A DNA stretch of 64,000 bases from JABMNT01 sp048262255 (GTDB lineage: Bacteria > Pseudomonadota > Alphaproteobacteria > Rhodospirillales > Casp-alpha2). This document shows, piece by piece, positions 54,347 to 63,521 of the stretch. The stretch's first letter is position 1; each line of letters starts with the position of its first letter. The position numbers and the translations under genes are program-made. The stretch is taken from contig JBLXFH010000001.1 of assembly GCA_048262255.1 (NCBI GenBank), positions 248,001 to 312,000 of the forward strand, given 5' to 3'. A model generated the notes under the pieces. That model had not been told where the DNA came from. It saw nothing but the letters and a program-made list of their open reading frames with translations, and ran no database searches.

Positions 54347-55336
54347 ATGAGCACTTTATCCGATATCGAAAAAATTTGTGCCAACTGCCTGACAGACGCA
54401 ACTTTTCCGGAACTCCCCAACCATGAGCACGGCAAGGTCCGCGATTCCTACAATCTGGAAGACGGCCGCCGGGTGATGATCTCCAGCGACCGGCAATCGG
54501 CTTTCGATCTCGTTCTGGCGGCGGTTCCCTACAAGGGGCAGGTTCTCAATCAGGTTGCACAGTTCTGGTTTGAACAGACGGCGGATATCTGCCCCAATCA
54601 TATCCTGGATGTTCCGGACCCCAATGTCGTCATTGGCAAGCGTCTCGATATGCTGCCTATTGAAATGGTGGTTCGCGACTATATGACAGGCTCTACGGAT
54701 ACTGCCATCTGGCCCATGTACAAGCGGGGCGAACGGGTTCTTTATGGTCATCAATTTCCCGAAGGGCTGGCCAAAAACCAGAAACTGCCGGAAACCCTGA
54801 TCACCCCGACAACCAAGGCCGTCCAGGGTGAGCACGATGTGCCGATCACAGCCTCCGAAATCCTCGAACAGGGTGTCCTCAGCGAAGCCCATTGGAACGA
54901 GGCTTCCCAAAAATCGCTGGCTCTGTTTGCCCGCGGTCGCGAAATTGCCGCTAGTAACGGCCTTATCCTCGTCGATACAAAGTATGAGTTTGGCCTGGAT
55001 GAAAACGGCGTAGTCACCATTGCCGATGAAATCCACACACCCGATTCAAGCCGCTTTTGGGTGGCGTCATCCTACGCGGACCGCTTGGCGCAAGGACAGG
55101 AACCGGAAAGCCTTGATAAGGAATTTTTGCGTCTGTGGATCTCCGCGCGATGCGACCCCTACAAAGACCCTGTCCCGGAAATTCCGGCGGAAACCCTGAT
55201 CACATTCAGTGAAAAATACATTCGCCTTTATGAACAAGTCACAGGGCAAACGTTTATCAAGCCGGACCTCAGCCAATCGGTGCGTGATCGCATCCGCAAA
55301 AACCTGGCTGCGGCTTTACCCGAATACTTCCGTTAG
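54347..55336 (+). CDS. purC: Phosphoribosylaminoimidazole-succinocarboxamide synthase
   Basis: A 329-residue SAICAR synthetase of the purine pathway, joining aspartate to CAIR with ATP. Marks are GKVRDSYNLEDGRRVMISSDRQSAFD, the substrate stretch MVVRDYMTGSTDTAIW, and LILVDTKYEFGLDENG plus TIADEIHTPDSSRFW. It is longer than the ~240-residue E. coli enzyme and belongs to the longer (about 300-residue) class. Its stop overlaps that of the convergent kinase by four bases. Confidence 0.96.
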   Translation: MSTLSDIEKICANCLTDATFPELPNHEHGKVRDSYNLEDGRRVMISSDRQSAFDLVLAAVPYKGQVLNQVAQFWFEQTADICPNHILDVPDPNVVIGKRLDMLPIEMVVRDYMTGSTDTAIWPMYKRGERVLYGHQFPEGLAKNQKLPETLITPTTKAVQGEHDVPITASEILEQGVLSEAHWNEASQKSLALFARGREIAASNGLILVDTKYEFGLDENGVVTIADEIHTPDSSRFWVASSYADRLAQGQEPESLDKEFLRLWISARCDPYKDPVPEIPAETLITFSEKYIRLYEQVTGQTFIKPDLSQSVRDRIRKNLAAALPEYFR

Positions 55337-57246
55337 GTCGCGAGCGTTACCACCGTTTCAAGCGGTTTCGGGCATGTGCGGTCCGGCGGAAAGATTATGC
55401 GAACCGTTGTTCCCTGGTCCTTAACGCTATCGACTTTAATGGTCGCACCGTGCAGACCCGCCATGGAATTGACCAGCGCCAGCCCGAGACCGCTTCCTTC
55501 ATGGGTTCGGGTAAATACGTCATCAACCTGATAAAAGGGGTTCATAACCTTATCAATCTCTTCTTCCGCAATCCCGATGCCGGTATCACGAACCTCCATA
55601 AACAGCGCCTCACTGCCCTCCACCAACCCAATCTCCATAACGACATCACCGTTTTCAGGTGTAAACTTGATAGCATTGGACAGCAGGTTGATCATAATCT
55701 GCTTGATCCGGACCTTATCGGCAAAGAGATCGGGCGTGTCTTCCGACATTTCGGAAACCAGATGAATGTTTTTCGCCTCGGCTTGCGGCTGTACCAACCC
55801 GATGCAAACGCGGGCAACCCGTGTGACGTTAAAGATTTCTTCCGCCAATTCCATTTTGCCCGCTTCGATTTTGGCCACGTCGAGAATACTGTTGATCACA
55901 TCCAGCAAATGCAGGCCTGCCCGCTCAATATCGTTGGCGTATTCCACATAGCGGGAATTGTTAATCTTGCCATAGATTTCCGTACCGATAATTTCGGAGA
56001 ACCCGATAATGCCGTTTAATGGCGTGCGAAGCTCATGGCTCATATTGGCCAGAAAATCCGTCTTCGCGCGGCTCGCGATTTCTGCCTGATCCTTGGCCTT
56101 GAGAATTTCCAACTCGGCCTGTTTGCGCGGCGTGATATCCGTATAGGTCATGACATATCCGCCATCGCTGGTTGGGTTGCCGCGGATTTCCAAAACCTGG
56201 CCGTTGGGGCGGACCCGCTCACGTGTATGGGCCGTGGTTCGACGGGCCAGTTCCATACGTGCAACAATCAGGTCCTCCGGCTGGCCGGGGCCATATTCGC
56301 CGTTTTCCGCATTGTAGCGAACGAATTCAATAAGCGGTGTGCCCTGGGGGAATTGCCCGATCGGATAATTGCCTAGCTCGATGAAGCGTTGATTATAGGC
56401 GACGACAATCTGGTTCCGGTCATACATGGCAATTCCCTCATCCATATTCTGAAGGGTTGCCTCAATAATCTTGTTCTTTTGCTTTAGATCCTCTTCGATC
56501 CCGCGCCTTTCCTCCATTCTCTGGCCAATGGAGCCCAGCAGCTGATTGGCCCGGTCCGCCAAAACCTGCAGTTCGTCATTACGGTCTGCGCTGGGCGTTG
56601 ACAGGCGCGTGTTTCCAGGTTCGTTTGGATCAATATTTTCCATCCCGTGAATCAGGTGCAGCAGCGGCTTGGTCAACATGAAGTAGAACAGAATAACAAA
56701 CAGGAACGCCATAATGATGCTGCGCACCACACCGACTGACAGGCTGATCAGGGCCCGTTCATAAAAAGCTGCCGCCATGGTTGACGGATCGACCACAACG
56801 ACCAGTTCGCCAACAATCTGACTGGACCGTGATGTGCTTTTCAGCTGAATTTTATATTCCATATCACCGCTAAACAATTGGCTGGTCAGCCATTTGTATT
56901 TTCCAACAGGAGAATCACGGCGCCGGTCAACCAGCACGCCGTTCATATCGTCAGTCAGTCGAATGCGGACAATAGGACGATATTCGAACAAGCCGTCAGC
57001 GACTTCATTGGCCAGGGCATCGTCATACCCAAAGGCCGCTGCGGCTGCCGGTTTCTTGATTGTATTGACGATTTGCAGGGCCTCAGACTTCAATGCTCGC
57101 CTCAGGCTGTCAAAATCCAGATAGATCTGCATGGCTGCAAAAACAAAACCGATGACAAACGCGGCCAAAACAGCCCAAAGAGCCTGACGAAAAGCAATTC
57201 GATGCCAGATTGGAATTGCTGTTAAAACTGATCGATTATCGCCCAT
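55333..57246 (-). CDS. Membrane sensor histidine kinase (HAMP-PAS-HisKA)
   Basis: A 637-residue kinase. Helix one is at about 20-42, a periplasmic domain at 43-165 (LVVVVDPSTMAAAFYE), helix two at 175-197, HAMP at 200-255, a PAS domain at 265-385 (LQNMDEGIAMYDRNQIVVAYN), HisKA with LANMSHELRTPLNGIIGFS, and HATPase_c with LLSNAIKFTPENG and GSGLGLALVNSM. Its HisKA matches the kinase ending at 839 (YVEYANDI repeated in both). No regulator is adjacent. It shares a 271-base divergent space with the multi-PAS kinase at 57518. Confidence 0.95.
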   Translation of the reverse strand: MGDNRSVLTAIPIWHRIAFRQALWAVLAAFVIGFVFAAMQIYLDFDSLRRALKSEALQIVNTIKKPAAAAAFGYDDALANEVADGLFEYRPIVRIRLTDDMNGVLVDRRRDSPVGKYKWLTSQLFSGDMEYKIQLKSTSRSSQIVGELVVVVDPSTMAAAFYERALISLSVGVVRSIIMAFLFVILFYFMLTKPLLHLIHGMENIDPNEPGNTRLSTPSADRNDELQVLADRANQLLGSIGQRMEERRGIEEDLKQKNKIIEATLQNMDEGIAMYDRNQIVVAYNQRFIELGNYPIGQFPQGTPLIEFVRYNAENGEYGPGQPEDLIVARMELARRTTAHTRERVRPNGQVLEIRGNPTSDGGYVMTYTDITPRKQAELEILKAKDQAEIASRAKTDFLANMSHELRTPLNGIIGFSEIIGTEIYGKINNSRYVEYANDIERAGLHLLDVINSILDVAKIEAGKMELAEEIFNVTRVARVCIGLVQPQAEAKNIHLVSEMSEDTPDLFADKVRIKQIMINLLSNAIKFTPENGDVVMEIGLVEGSEALFMEVRDTGIGIAEEEIDKVMNPFYQVDDVFTRTHEGSGLGLALVNSMAGLHGATIKVDSVKDQGTTVRIIFPPDRTCPKPLETVVTLAT

Positions 57247-57342
57247 TCAATTTGGATCCGTTTTCCGAAAAGCCTACAACTTCTATCGTAATAATAGCGA
57301 AATCAGGCAATATGTCGATAGATGATAGAATGCACCGGACTT

Positions 57343-57362
57343 TATGAACCGATAGGTTCATA
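57343..57362. promoter_or_regulatory. Inverted repeat in the space between two kinase genes
   Basis: TATGAACC (57343-57350) and GGTTCATA (57355-57362) are perfect inverted repeats around GATA. It lies 97 bases from the minus-strand kinase start and 155 from the plus-strand one, so it could be an operator for either. Confidence 0.35.
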
Positions 57363-57456
57363 CGCCAAATGCGCTTATTCGAACTGCAGGACATCCCCCC
57401 TCCTAAAGCTCAGCTTATCAAATTAATCCTTTAATTGATAATTCGCTATAAAATTT

Positions 57457-57469
57457 TTACCATTGGTAA
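57457..57469. promoter_or_regulatory. Palindrome upstream of the multi-PAS kinase, like that at 43153
   Basis: TTACCA-T-TGGTAA is a perfect 13-base palindrome about 48 bases before the ATG at 57518. It shares the TACCAT/TGGTA core with 43153-43166, also upstream of a sensor-kinase gene. Confidence 0.3.
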
Positions 57470-57490
57470 GCGGCGCTATGGCACTATAGG

Positions 57491-57506
57491 CTCATTAGTT
57501 AATGAG
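57491..57506 (+). promoter_or_regulatory. Palindrome covering the ribosome site of the multi-PAS kinase
   Basis: CTCATTA-GT-TAATGAG is a perfect inverted repeat. Its right arm runs into the GAGGG ribosome site (57504-57508), about ten bases before the ATG. As RNA it could hide that site, or as DNA it could be an operator. Confidence 0.3.
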
Positions 57507-57517
57507 GGATCCTGAGT

Positions 57518-59821
57518 ATGACCGCAGCGAATACAGCCTTTCGCCATATTATAGAAAGCGCAAGCTACGGCATTCTAATCCATCGTAATTTTATTCCTGT
57601 TTATCTGAACCCTGCCTGCGCTGCGATTTTTGGTTTCGAAGCGCCGGGCGCTATCCTTGAGCTAGGGTCGATCCGCAAGCTGCTGGCGCCTCAAGACCAT
57701 CAGCACTGCAATCCGGCCTCTTTATGTACCTCAACCGACCCTTCTCAAACCGCTCTTATTACCGGAATAAAAAATGATGGCTCGCCAATCTCGCTCCGGC
57801 TTGATGTCAGCTCCCTGGAATGGGATGGCGCACCAGCCACATGCCTGACTTTTCATCTGCCCTCCCCCCCAATTCCAATGGATGCAGTGGCCCCAGAACA
57901 GGAAGCAATCATCCTGAAAAAAGCCCAGTCTCAGCTTCTGGACGCCCTGAACAGGATATCTTCAGGTATCGCATTGTTTGACAACAGGGACCGCTTGGTG
58001 TTTTCGAATAACGCCTATGGGTATCTCTTGGAAGACAAAACCCTGATTGAACCCGGGGTCACCTTTGAGAACATCCTGCGCGCCCATATTCGGAACGGCC
58101 ATGTCCCCGAAGCAGAAGCGGATCCAGACACCTGGATCGCCACCCGTCTGGAGGCCCATAGAAAACCTGCCGGTCTGATCGAGCTTTCCCATGAGGATGG
58201 GATGACAAAAATGATCCATGAGCAGAAAACCAGTGACGGCGGCATTCTCCTAACCATAACCGATGTAACCGAACAAAAAAGAGCTGAAAAGGCCTTAAAC
58301 GATAGCGAAGCGTACCTGAAAGCCTTTATCGAACATTTGCCCGCAGCTGTTTTTTTAAAAGACCTGGACACCAGATATATCTACGTCAACCAAACGTTCC
58401 GCGATTGGTATTGCGTCACCAATAAAGAAATTATCGGCTCAACCGTTTACGACCATCTGGATAAAAAATTTGCGGACTGGGTCACAAAACAGGAAGAACA
58501 AGCCCTCAAAGAAGGCAGAAGCAGTACAAATGAATATCAACAGACACTCCCCGACGGAATCGCGCGGACTGTGCTGGTCACCCGGTTCCCGGTCATTGAT
58601 ATGGATGGCAAGTCCATCGGTATAAGTGGGTTCATAATGGATATGACCCGCTATTATGAGGCGCAAAAGGAACTGGAACTCAAAACAGACCTCTATACGG
58701 CATTGCTGGATCATTTGCCCAATGGCGTTAATGCCAAGGATAATGATGGTCGCTACATCCTTGCCAACCGCCAGCTTCAGGCATGGCGCGGCATGACGAC
58801 AAACAATTTTATTGGAAAAACCGCTCATGAACTTTTCAACGATCCGCCCAACCTGAACGATGCGCGCGATGCGCAGGAAGAAAAGGTCCTGAAAACCCGG
58901 GCAGCCAGCACCCGCGAAGAATGGCGCCAGGCCCCCGACGGTGTCGCGCGGTTTTTCGAATGGATCAAATTTCCAGTTCTCGATAAAGATGACAAACTGA
59001 TCGCCATCGGCACGATTGGCACAGACCTGACGGGCCGAAAAGCCGTTGAGCAGCATCTGCGTGCTGCAAAAGAAACGGCAGAACTTGCAAATCGGGCCAA
59101 AAGCGATTTTTTGGCGCATATGAGCCACGAACTCAGAACCCCTCTCAATGCCGTTATCGGTTTTTCGCAACTGATGATGGCTGAAACATTCGGTAAACTG
59201 GGCCATCATAACTATCATGACTATGCCAAAGATATTTTTGGCGCCGGTAATCACTTGCTGAATGTGATTAGCGACATTCTGGATATTTCAAAAATCGAAG
59301 CGGGCGAACTTGATCTGGAGATTGGCGAAGTGGATGTCGGCCTGTTAATGGCGTCTTCGTTCAAGATGATGCGTTCACGGGCCGATGATGCCGGGCTGAC
59401 TCTCACACTCAAACTCCCACGCAACCTCCCTCTGTTCAGCGGTGATGAATTGAGGCTTCGGCAAATTCTTCTCAATTTGCTCTCCAATTCGGTCAAGTTT
59501 ACCCGTCCGGGCGGCACCATCACGGTTGCCGTCCATCAGGATAAAGACGGCGCGATGGACTGGGAAATTTCCGATACAGGCATAGGTATTCCCAAGGCGG
59601 ATATTGCCCGGGTACTCAAGCCTTTTGAACAGGCCCGACAGGGTTTTGAGCTCAGTCACGAAGGAACAGGGCTGGGCCTGTACCTGACCCAGACCCTGGT
59701 TGAATTACATGGGGGCAAACTAAGTCTTTCGAGTGAGATCAACAAAGGCACAACGGTCCTTATTCACTTCCCCCCGGAACGGTCAATCGAACACGCAGAG
59801 ATCAACAGGCAACCACATTGA
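57518..59821 (+). CDS. Cytoplasmic multi-PAS sensor histidine kinase
   Basis: A 767-residue kinase without membrane helices. Four PAS-like domains occur in order: about 7-105 (ASYGILIHRNFIPVYLNPAC), 148-245 (ISSGIALFDNRDRLVFSNN), 268-375 (HLPAAVFLKDLDTRYIYVN) and 394-505 (HLPNGVNAKDNDGRYILAN). Then HisKA has LAHMSHELRTPLNAVIGFS, and HATPase_c has LLSNSVKFTRPGG and GTGLGLYLTQTLVE. The third and fourth PAS domains share a D-G-x-A-R tail with VLVTRFPVIDMDG or FFEWIKFPVLDKD, suggesting a duplication. It overlaps sdaA by twenty bases. Confidence 0.95.
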   Translation: MTAANTAFRHIIESASYGILIHRNFIPVYLNPACAAIFGFEAPGAILELGSIRKLLAPQDHQHCNPASLCTSTDPSQTALITGIKNDGSPISLRLDVSSLEWDGAPATCLTFHLPSPPIPMDAVAPEQEAIILKKAQSQLLDALNRISSGIALFDNRDRLVFSNNAYGYLLEDKTLIEPGVTFENILRAHIRNGHVPEAEADPDTWIATRLEAHRKPAGLIELSHEDGMTKMIHEQKTSDGGILLTITDVTEQKRAEKALNDSEAYLKAFIEHLPAAVFLKDLDTRYIYVNQTFRDWYCVTNKEIIGSTVYDHLDKKFADWVTKQEEQALKEGRSSTNEYQQTLPDGIARTVLVTRFPVIDMDGKSIGISGFIMDMTRYYEAQKELELKTDLYTALLDHLPNGVNAKDNDGRYILANRQLQAWRGMTTNNFIGKTAHELFNDPPNLNDARDAQEEKVLKTRAASTREEWRQAPDGVARFFEWIKFPVLDKDDKLIAIGTIGTDLTGRKAVEQHLRAAKETAELANRAKSDFLAHMSHELRTPLNAVIGFSQLMMAETFGKLGHHNYHDYAKDIFGAGNHLLNVISDILDISKIEAGELDLEIGEVDVGLLMASSFKMMRSRADDAGLTLTLKLPRNLPLFSGDELRLRQILLNLLSNSVKFTRPGGTITVAVHQDKDGAMDWEISDTGIGIPKADIARVLKPFEQARQGFELSHEGTGLGLYLTQTLVELHGGKLSLSSEINKGTTVLIHFPPERSIEHAEINRQPH

Positions 59822-61193
59822 CAGCCAGCCCGCCCTGGCTTGTCTCCTTGTATTTGGTTTGCATATCCTCGCCGGTCTGTCGCATTGTCTCAATGACTGC
59901 GTCCAAAGATACAAAATGTTTGCCATCGCCACGCAACGCCAGAGAGGCGGCGTTAATCGCTTTCACGGCACCCATGGCATTGCGCTCGATACAGGGCACC
60001 TGCACGAGCCCGGCAACCGGATCACAAGTCATTCCCAGATGATGTTCAAGGGCAATTTCGGCGGCATTTTCGATTTGTGCGTTTATCCCGCCAAGAGCGG
60101 CACAGAGGCCGGCTGCCGCCATGGCGGAAGCTGACCCCACTTCGCCCTGGCAGCCGGCCTCCGCGCCGGAAATCGAAGCATTTGATTTGATCAGGGAGCC
60201 CACAGCAGAAGCGGTCAACATGAATGTCCGCACCCCCGCCTGATCGGCCCCTGGACAGAAATCCAGAAAATAGCGGATAACCGCAGGAATAACCCCGGCG
60301 GCCCCGTTGGTTGGCGCCGTCACAACCCGCCCCCCCGAAGCGTTTTCCTCATTCACCGCAATGGCGTAAAGGCTGATCCAATCCATACATTCATGCGGCA
60401 GGCGGGTATTGCGGCCCTGGTCTTTGACCAGATCATCATGAATATGCTTGGCGCGGCGACGCACATTCAATCCACCGGGCAAATTGCCTTCAGCGGTCAT
60501 CCCACGCTCCATACAGGCGTACATAACCTCCCAGATGTGATCAATCCCGGCGATCACATCGGCTTCGCTGCTTTGCGACACTTCGTTAGCCAGCATCATT
60601 TCCGCAATGGACAAACCGGAGACGGCCCCCATCTCAAGCATGGCCTCCGAGGTGTTGAAATCATAAGGGGCGGCAGGCATATGTTCGCGTGGTTCTTCCT
60701 GCTTATTAATTTCCTGTTCGGTTGCGATAAAGCCGCCACCAACCGAGTAATAAACCTGTTCTGTAATGACATTTCCATCCGAGTCATAGGCGCCAAAACG
60801 CATGCCGTTGGCGTGTCCAGACAAAGGCTCTCCATAATCGAAAACCAGATCTGCGTCCCGGTTAAAAAAGATCATGTGTTTTCCGCCCAGATTTAGCGCC
60901 TTTGACTGGTTGATTTCCCTGAGCCGTTCGGGAATGGCATCGGGCTCGATATAATGCGGGTTTTCGCCGCTTAACCCGAGAAGAATGGCATTGTCCGTGC
61001 CATGCCCAACACCCGTGAAAGCCAGCGAGCCGTAGAGGCGCGCTTCAATGCGTGAAACCGACAGCAACGTTTTCTGTTTGAAAATCTCTTCAACAAATCG
61101 CCGTGCTGCAACCATGGGGCCGACCGTATGAGAGCTGGAAGGGCCGATTCCCACTTTAAAAAGTTCAAAAACACTATACGGCATTCGCTTCAT
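59802..61193 (-). CDS. sdaA: L-serine ammonia-lyase (iron-sulfur type)
   Basis: A 463-residue enzyme converting L-serine to pyruvate and ammonia. It is the fused single-chain form. The N-terminal beta domain has GIGPSSSHTVGPM, and the cluster-binding Cys residues are in EAGCQGEVG, GMTCDPVAG and VQVPCIERN. The NEENASGGRVVTAPTNGAAGVIP stretch is a hallmark, here quoted in part. The start could be 61193 or the ATG at 61184. Its 3' end overlaps the kinase gene by twenty bases. Confidence 0.96.
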   Translation of the reverse strand: MKRMPYSVFELFKVGIGPSSSHTVGPMVAARRFVEEIFKQKTLLSVSRIEARLYGSLAFTGVGHGTDNAILLGLSGENPHYIEPDAIPERLREINQSKALNLGGKHMIFFNRDADLVFDYGEPLSGHANGMRFGAYDSDGNVITEQVYYSVGGGFIATEQEINKQEEPREHMPAAPYDFNTSEAMLEMGAVSGLSIAEMMLANEVSQSSEADVIAGIDHIWEVMYACMERGMTAEGNLPGGLNVRRRAKHIHDDLVKDQGRNTRLPHECMDWISLYAIAVNEENASGGRVVTAPTNGAAGVIPAVIRYFLDFCPGADQAGVRTFMLTASAVGSLIKSNASISGAEAGCQGEVGSASAMAAAGLCAALGGINAQIENAAEIALEHHLGMTCDPVAGLVQVPCIERNAMGAVKAINAASLALRGDGKHFVSLDAVIETMRQTGEDMQTKYKETSQGGLAVNVVAC

Positions 61194-61332
61194 CGCCTGC
61201 TTGAGAAAATCCGGATAACTTTATGCAAGCTATCGCGTTTTCCCTTTTATAGCGACTCTATATATTAGAATACACGTCTGCCCTGTGGCCTCTTCAGTCG
61301 ACTATTGCTCCTGCCGAGGCCATTTATCCCTC

Positions 61333-62364
61333 TTAAGTGATGAAAAGATGCCGGTTTTCTGCGTGGGACCGGTAAACAGCATCCTCAACCCTCAGATTTT
61401 TCAAATAATCGCGGGCCGTGTTCATCGCCGGTGTGCCATCGCGCAAATGGGCTACAGCGTGTTGCTGGAGAAAGCGCACGCTATTTCCGGCAAATCCGTG
61501 ATCCTGCCAGGCAAATTCAATCTGCTGTTCCTCATTTTCGCCATGCGCCCTCATGAAAAGACGGCCGTCACCATCCAGGCGCATTGTGCCTTTCGCGCCT
61601 TCGATTTCCACTTCACCCATGATCAGCCGTCGGTTTTTAGCCACATGATCGGACAAGCGGTTCCCATCGAACAATCCGCGACTGCCGTTGGCAAACTCGA
61701 AAATCAGGATACCTGCATCTTCGCCAGCGATCACCGGATTGATTTTGGCAAGCCTGGCACTGACACCTTCGATATCTCCAAAAAGATAACGAAAGACATC
61801 AATCACGTGAATGGCTGTTTCATGGATCAGGAATCGTTCCATCTTCTGGAAATAGGGCTGCCGGTTGAGATAAGCCTCCGGGCCCTGACCATCGCCGGGA
61901 CGAAGCCGGAACGTGATCTGGTAGAGCGCGCCCAATTCTCCTGCATTGAGACGGCTTTTGATTTCCGTATACCAGGGCTGGAAGCGGAAATTCTCATGAA
62001 CGATCAACGGCAAACCACAGGAGTCCGACAGCTCCGCCATCTCCTCGGCTTCCTGTAGGCTGGTGGTGAAGGGCTTTTGGCAAATCACCGGGATTCCCCG
62101 TGCAAAGGCGGCGCGAATAAATGCCGCATGAGTCGGCGGGGGCGTGATGATATCAAGCACATCGGGCTTCAAATCATCGAGCATCGTCTCAAGATCATCA
62201 AAACAATCCGGCACCCCATACGTCCGGGCCGCCTCCGCAAGCGGGGCTTTGTCCAAAGAACACAGCCCGACCAGTTCGGCATCATCCATATCGCTCCAGC
62301 CTTGCAGATGAAACTGGCTGAAGTATCCGGTACCAACGGCGGCGACGCGTATAGCCTTGCTCAT
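61333..62364 (-). CDS. Gfo/Idh/MocA-family oxidoreductase
   Basis: A 343-residue NAD(P)-dependent dehydrogenase for sugars or cyclitols. The nucleotide motif is AVGTGYFSQFHLQGW, and the catalytic-loop region includes ICQKPFTTSLQEAEEM (the EKP motif reads QKP) and HENFRFQPWYTEIK. A GGAGG site lies before the ATG. It lies 21 bases after the dehydrogenase gene (62386-63495) and forms an operon with that and the SMP-30 gene. The substrate is unknown, perhaps a sugar acid or inositol-like compound. Confidence 0.9.
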   Translation of the reverse strand: MSKAIRVAAVGTGYFSQFHLQGWSDMDDAELVGLCSLDKAPLAEAARTYGVPDCFDDLETMLDDLKPDVLDIITPPPTHAAFIRAAFARGIPVICQKPFTTSLQEAEEMAELSDSCGLPLIVHENFRFQPWYTEIKSRLNAGELGALYQITFRLRPGDGQGPEAYLNRQPYFQKMERFLIHETAIHVIDVFRYLFGDIEGVSARLAKINPVIAGEDAGILIFEFANGSRGLFDGNRLSDHVAKNRRLIMGEVEIEGAKGTMRLDGDGRLFMRAHGENEEQQIEFAWQDHGFAGNSVRFLQQHAVAHLRDGTPAMNTARDYLKNLRVEDAVYRSHAENRHLFIT

Positions 62365-62385
62365 TAAGGCCTCCTTTTACCCGGT

Positions 62386-63495
62386 TCAGGCCGCCGGATC
62401 GAATTCATCAAAGGCGGCCAGCACGGCGTTGGTGATCGGCGCGGTTCCCGATTGACCGCCCAGTTCATAAGGCCGCAAGTCGCCCTTTTCATAGGCCCGG
62501 TCTATGGCCGCATTGAGCAGGCTGGCCGCCTTGTTGCATTCGACGACACCGTGTTTGTCACCCAGCCAGTCGAGCATCATGGCGCCGGACAGGAACATCG
62601 CCGACGGATTGGCCTTACCGGTCCCCATGATGTCCGGTGCGCTGCCATGACAGGGCTGGAACACCGCATGATCGTCACCAATATCCGCCGATGGCGCCAT
62701 CCCCATGCCGCCGATCAGGGCGGCGCCCAGATCGGACAGAATATCGCCAAACATGTTTTCAGTAACCATCACGTCAAAGGCCAGTGGGTTCCGCACCATA
62801 TTGAGCGCTGTGGCATCAATGTAGGCATGATCCGCGGTAATATCTTTGTTCAATTCGGCGCGTTCATAAAAGATTTTGCGCATAAAGGCGAAGGCCAGAA
62901 AAACGTTGGCCTTGTCGATACAGGTGACTTTGCCTTCCGAGCCGCGGGCTTTGCGCTGGCGGGCCAGGCCAAAGGAAAAATCAAACAGCCGCTCCGAGAC
63001 ATCTCGGGTGATTTCCAGGGTTTCTCTGGCCACCTGATCGTTTTCAACCGTTCCTTTGCCATGCGAGGCGAACAGCCCTTCGGTGGATTCGCGGATCAGG
63101 ACAAAATCAATATCCTTGGCCCTTGGGTCCGACAAGGGCGTCGGGATGCCCGGCACCGCACGGAACGGGCGCACACCGGCGTAGAGACCCAGATCAAACC
63201 GCAAATCCAGTTGCGGGGCGATTTCCGTGCCGTTGGGATAACGCACACTGGGCAGTCCCATGGCGCCCAGCAAAATGGCGTCCGCCGATTTCGCAATGTC
63301 GGCGGATTCTTTCGGGAAGGCGTCGCCATGTTTGGTATAACAATTGGCCCCGGCTTCAATGGTCGTGAAATCCATTTGCACGCCGCCCACCCGCTCCATG
63401 GCTGCGGCCATCACTTCCAGGCACGGCGTCATGATTTCCACACCGATCCCGTCGCCCGGCATCACGGCGATGGCGAAGGTCTTTTCGTTGTTCAT
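62386..63495 (-). CDS. Isopropylmalate/tartrate dehydrogenase-family protein
   Basis: A 369-residue decarboxylating dehydrogenase. Family marks are VMPGDGIGVEIM, the substrate Arg triad with RESTEGLF, the Lys in CIDKANVF, the NAD-site DALNMVRNP-like stretch, and the metal-binding FGDILSDLGAALIGGMGMAPS. It differs from biosynthetic LeuB and is closer to tartrate or other 2-hydroxyacid dehydrogenases; leuC/D are absent. AAGGA lies before the start. The flanking SMP-30 and Gfo/Idh genes favour a sugar-acid catabolic role. Confidence 0.88.
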   Translation of the reverse strand: MNNEKTFAIAVMPGDGIGVEIMTPCLEVMAAAMERVGGVQMDFTTIEAGANCYTKHGDAFPKESADIAKSADAILLGAMGLPSVRYPNGTEIAPQLDLRFDLGLYAGVRPFRAVPGIPTPLSDPRAKDIDFVLIRESTEGLFASHGKGTVENDQVARETLEITRDVSERLFDFSFGLARQRKARGSEGKVTCIDKANVFLAFAFMRKIFYERAELNKDITADHAYIDATALNMVRNPLAFDVMVTENMFGDILSDLGAALIGGMGMAPSADIGDDHAVFQPCHGSAPDIMGTGKANPSAMFLSGAMMLDWLGDKHGVVECNKAASLLNAAIDRAYEKGDLRPYELGGQSGTAPITNAVLAAFDEFDPAA

Positions 63496-63521
63496 TCTTG
63501 TGTATCCTTGTTTGCAAACAT

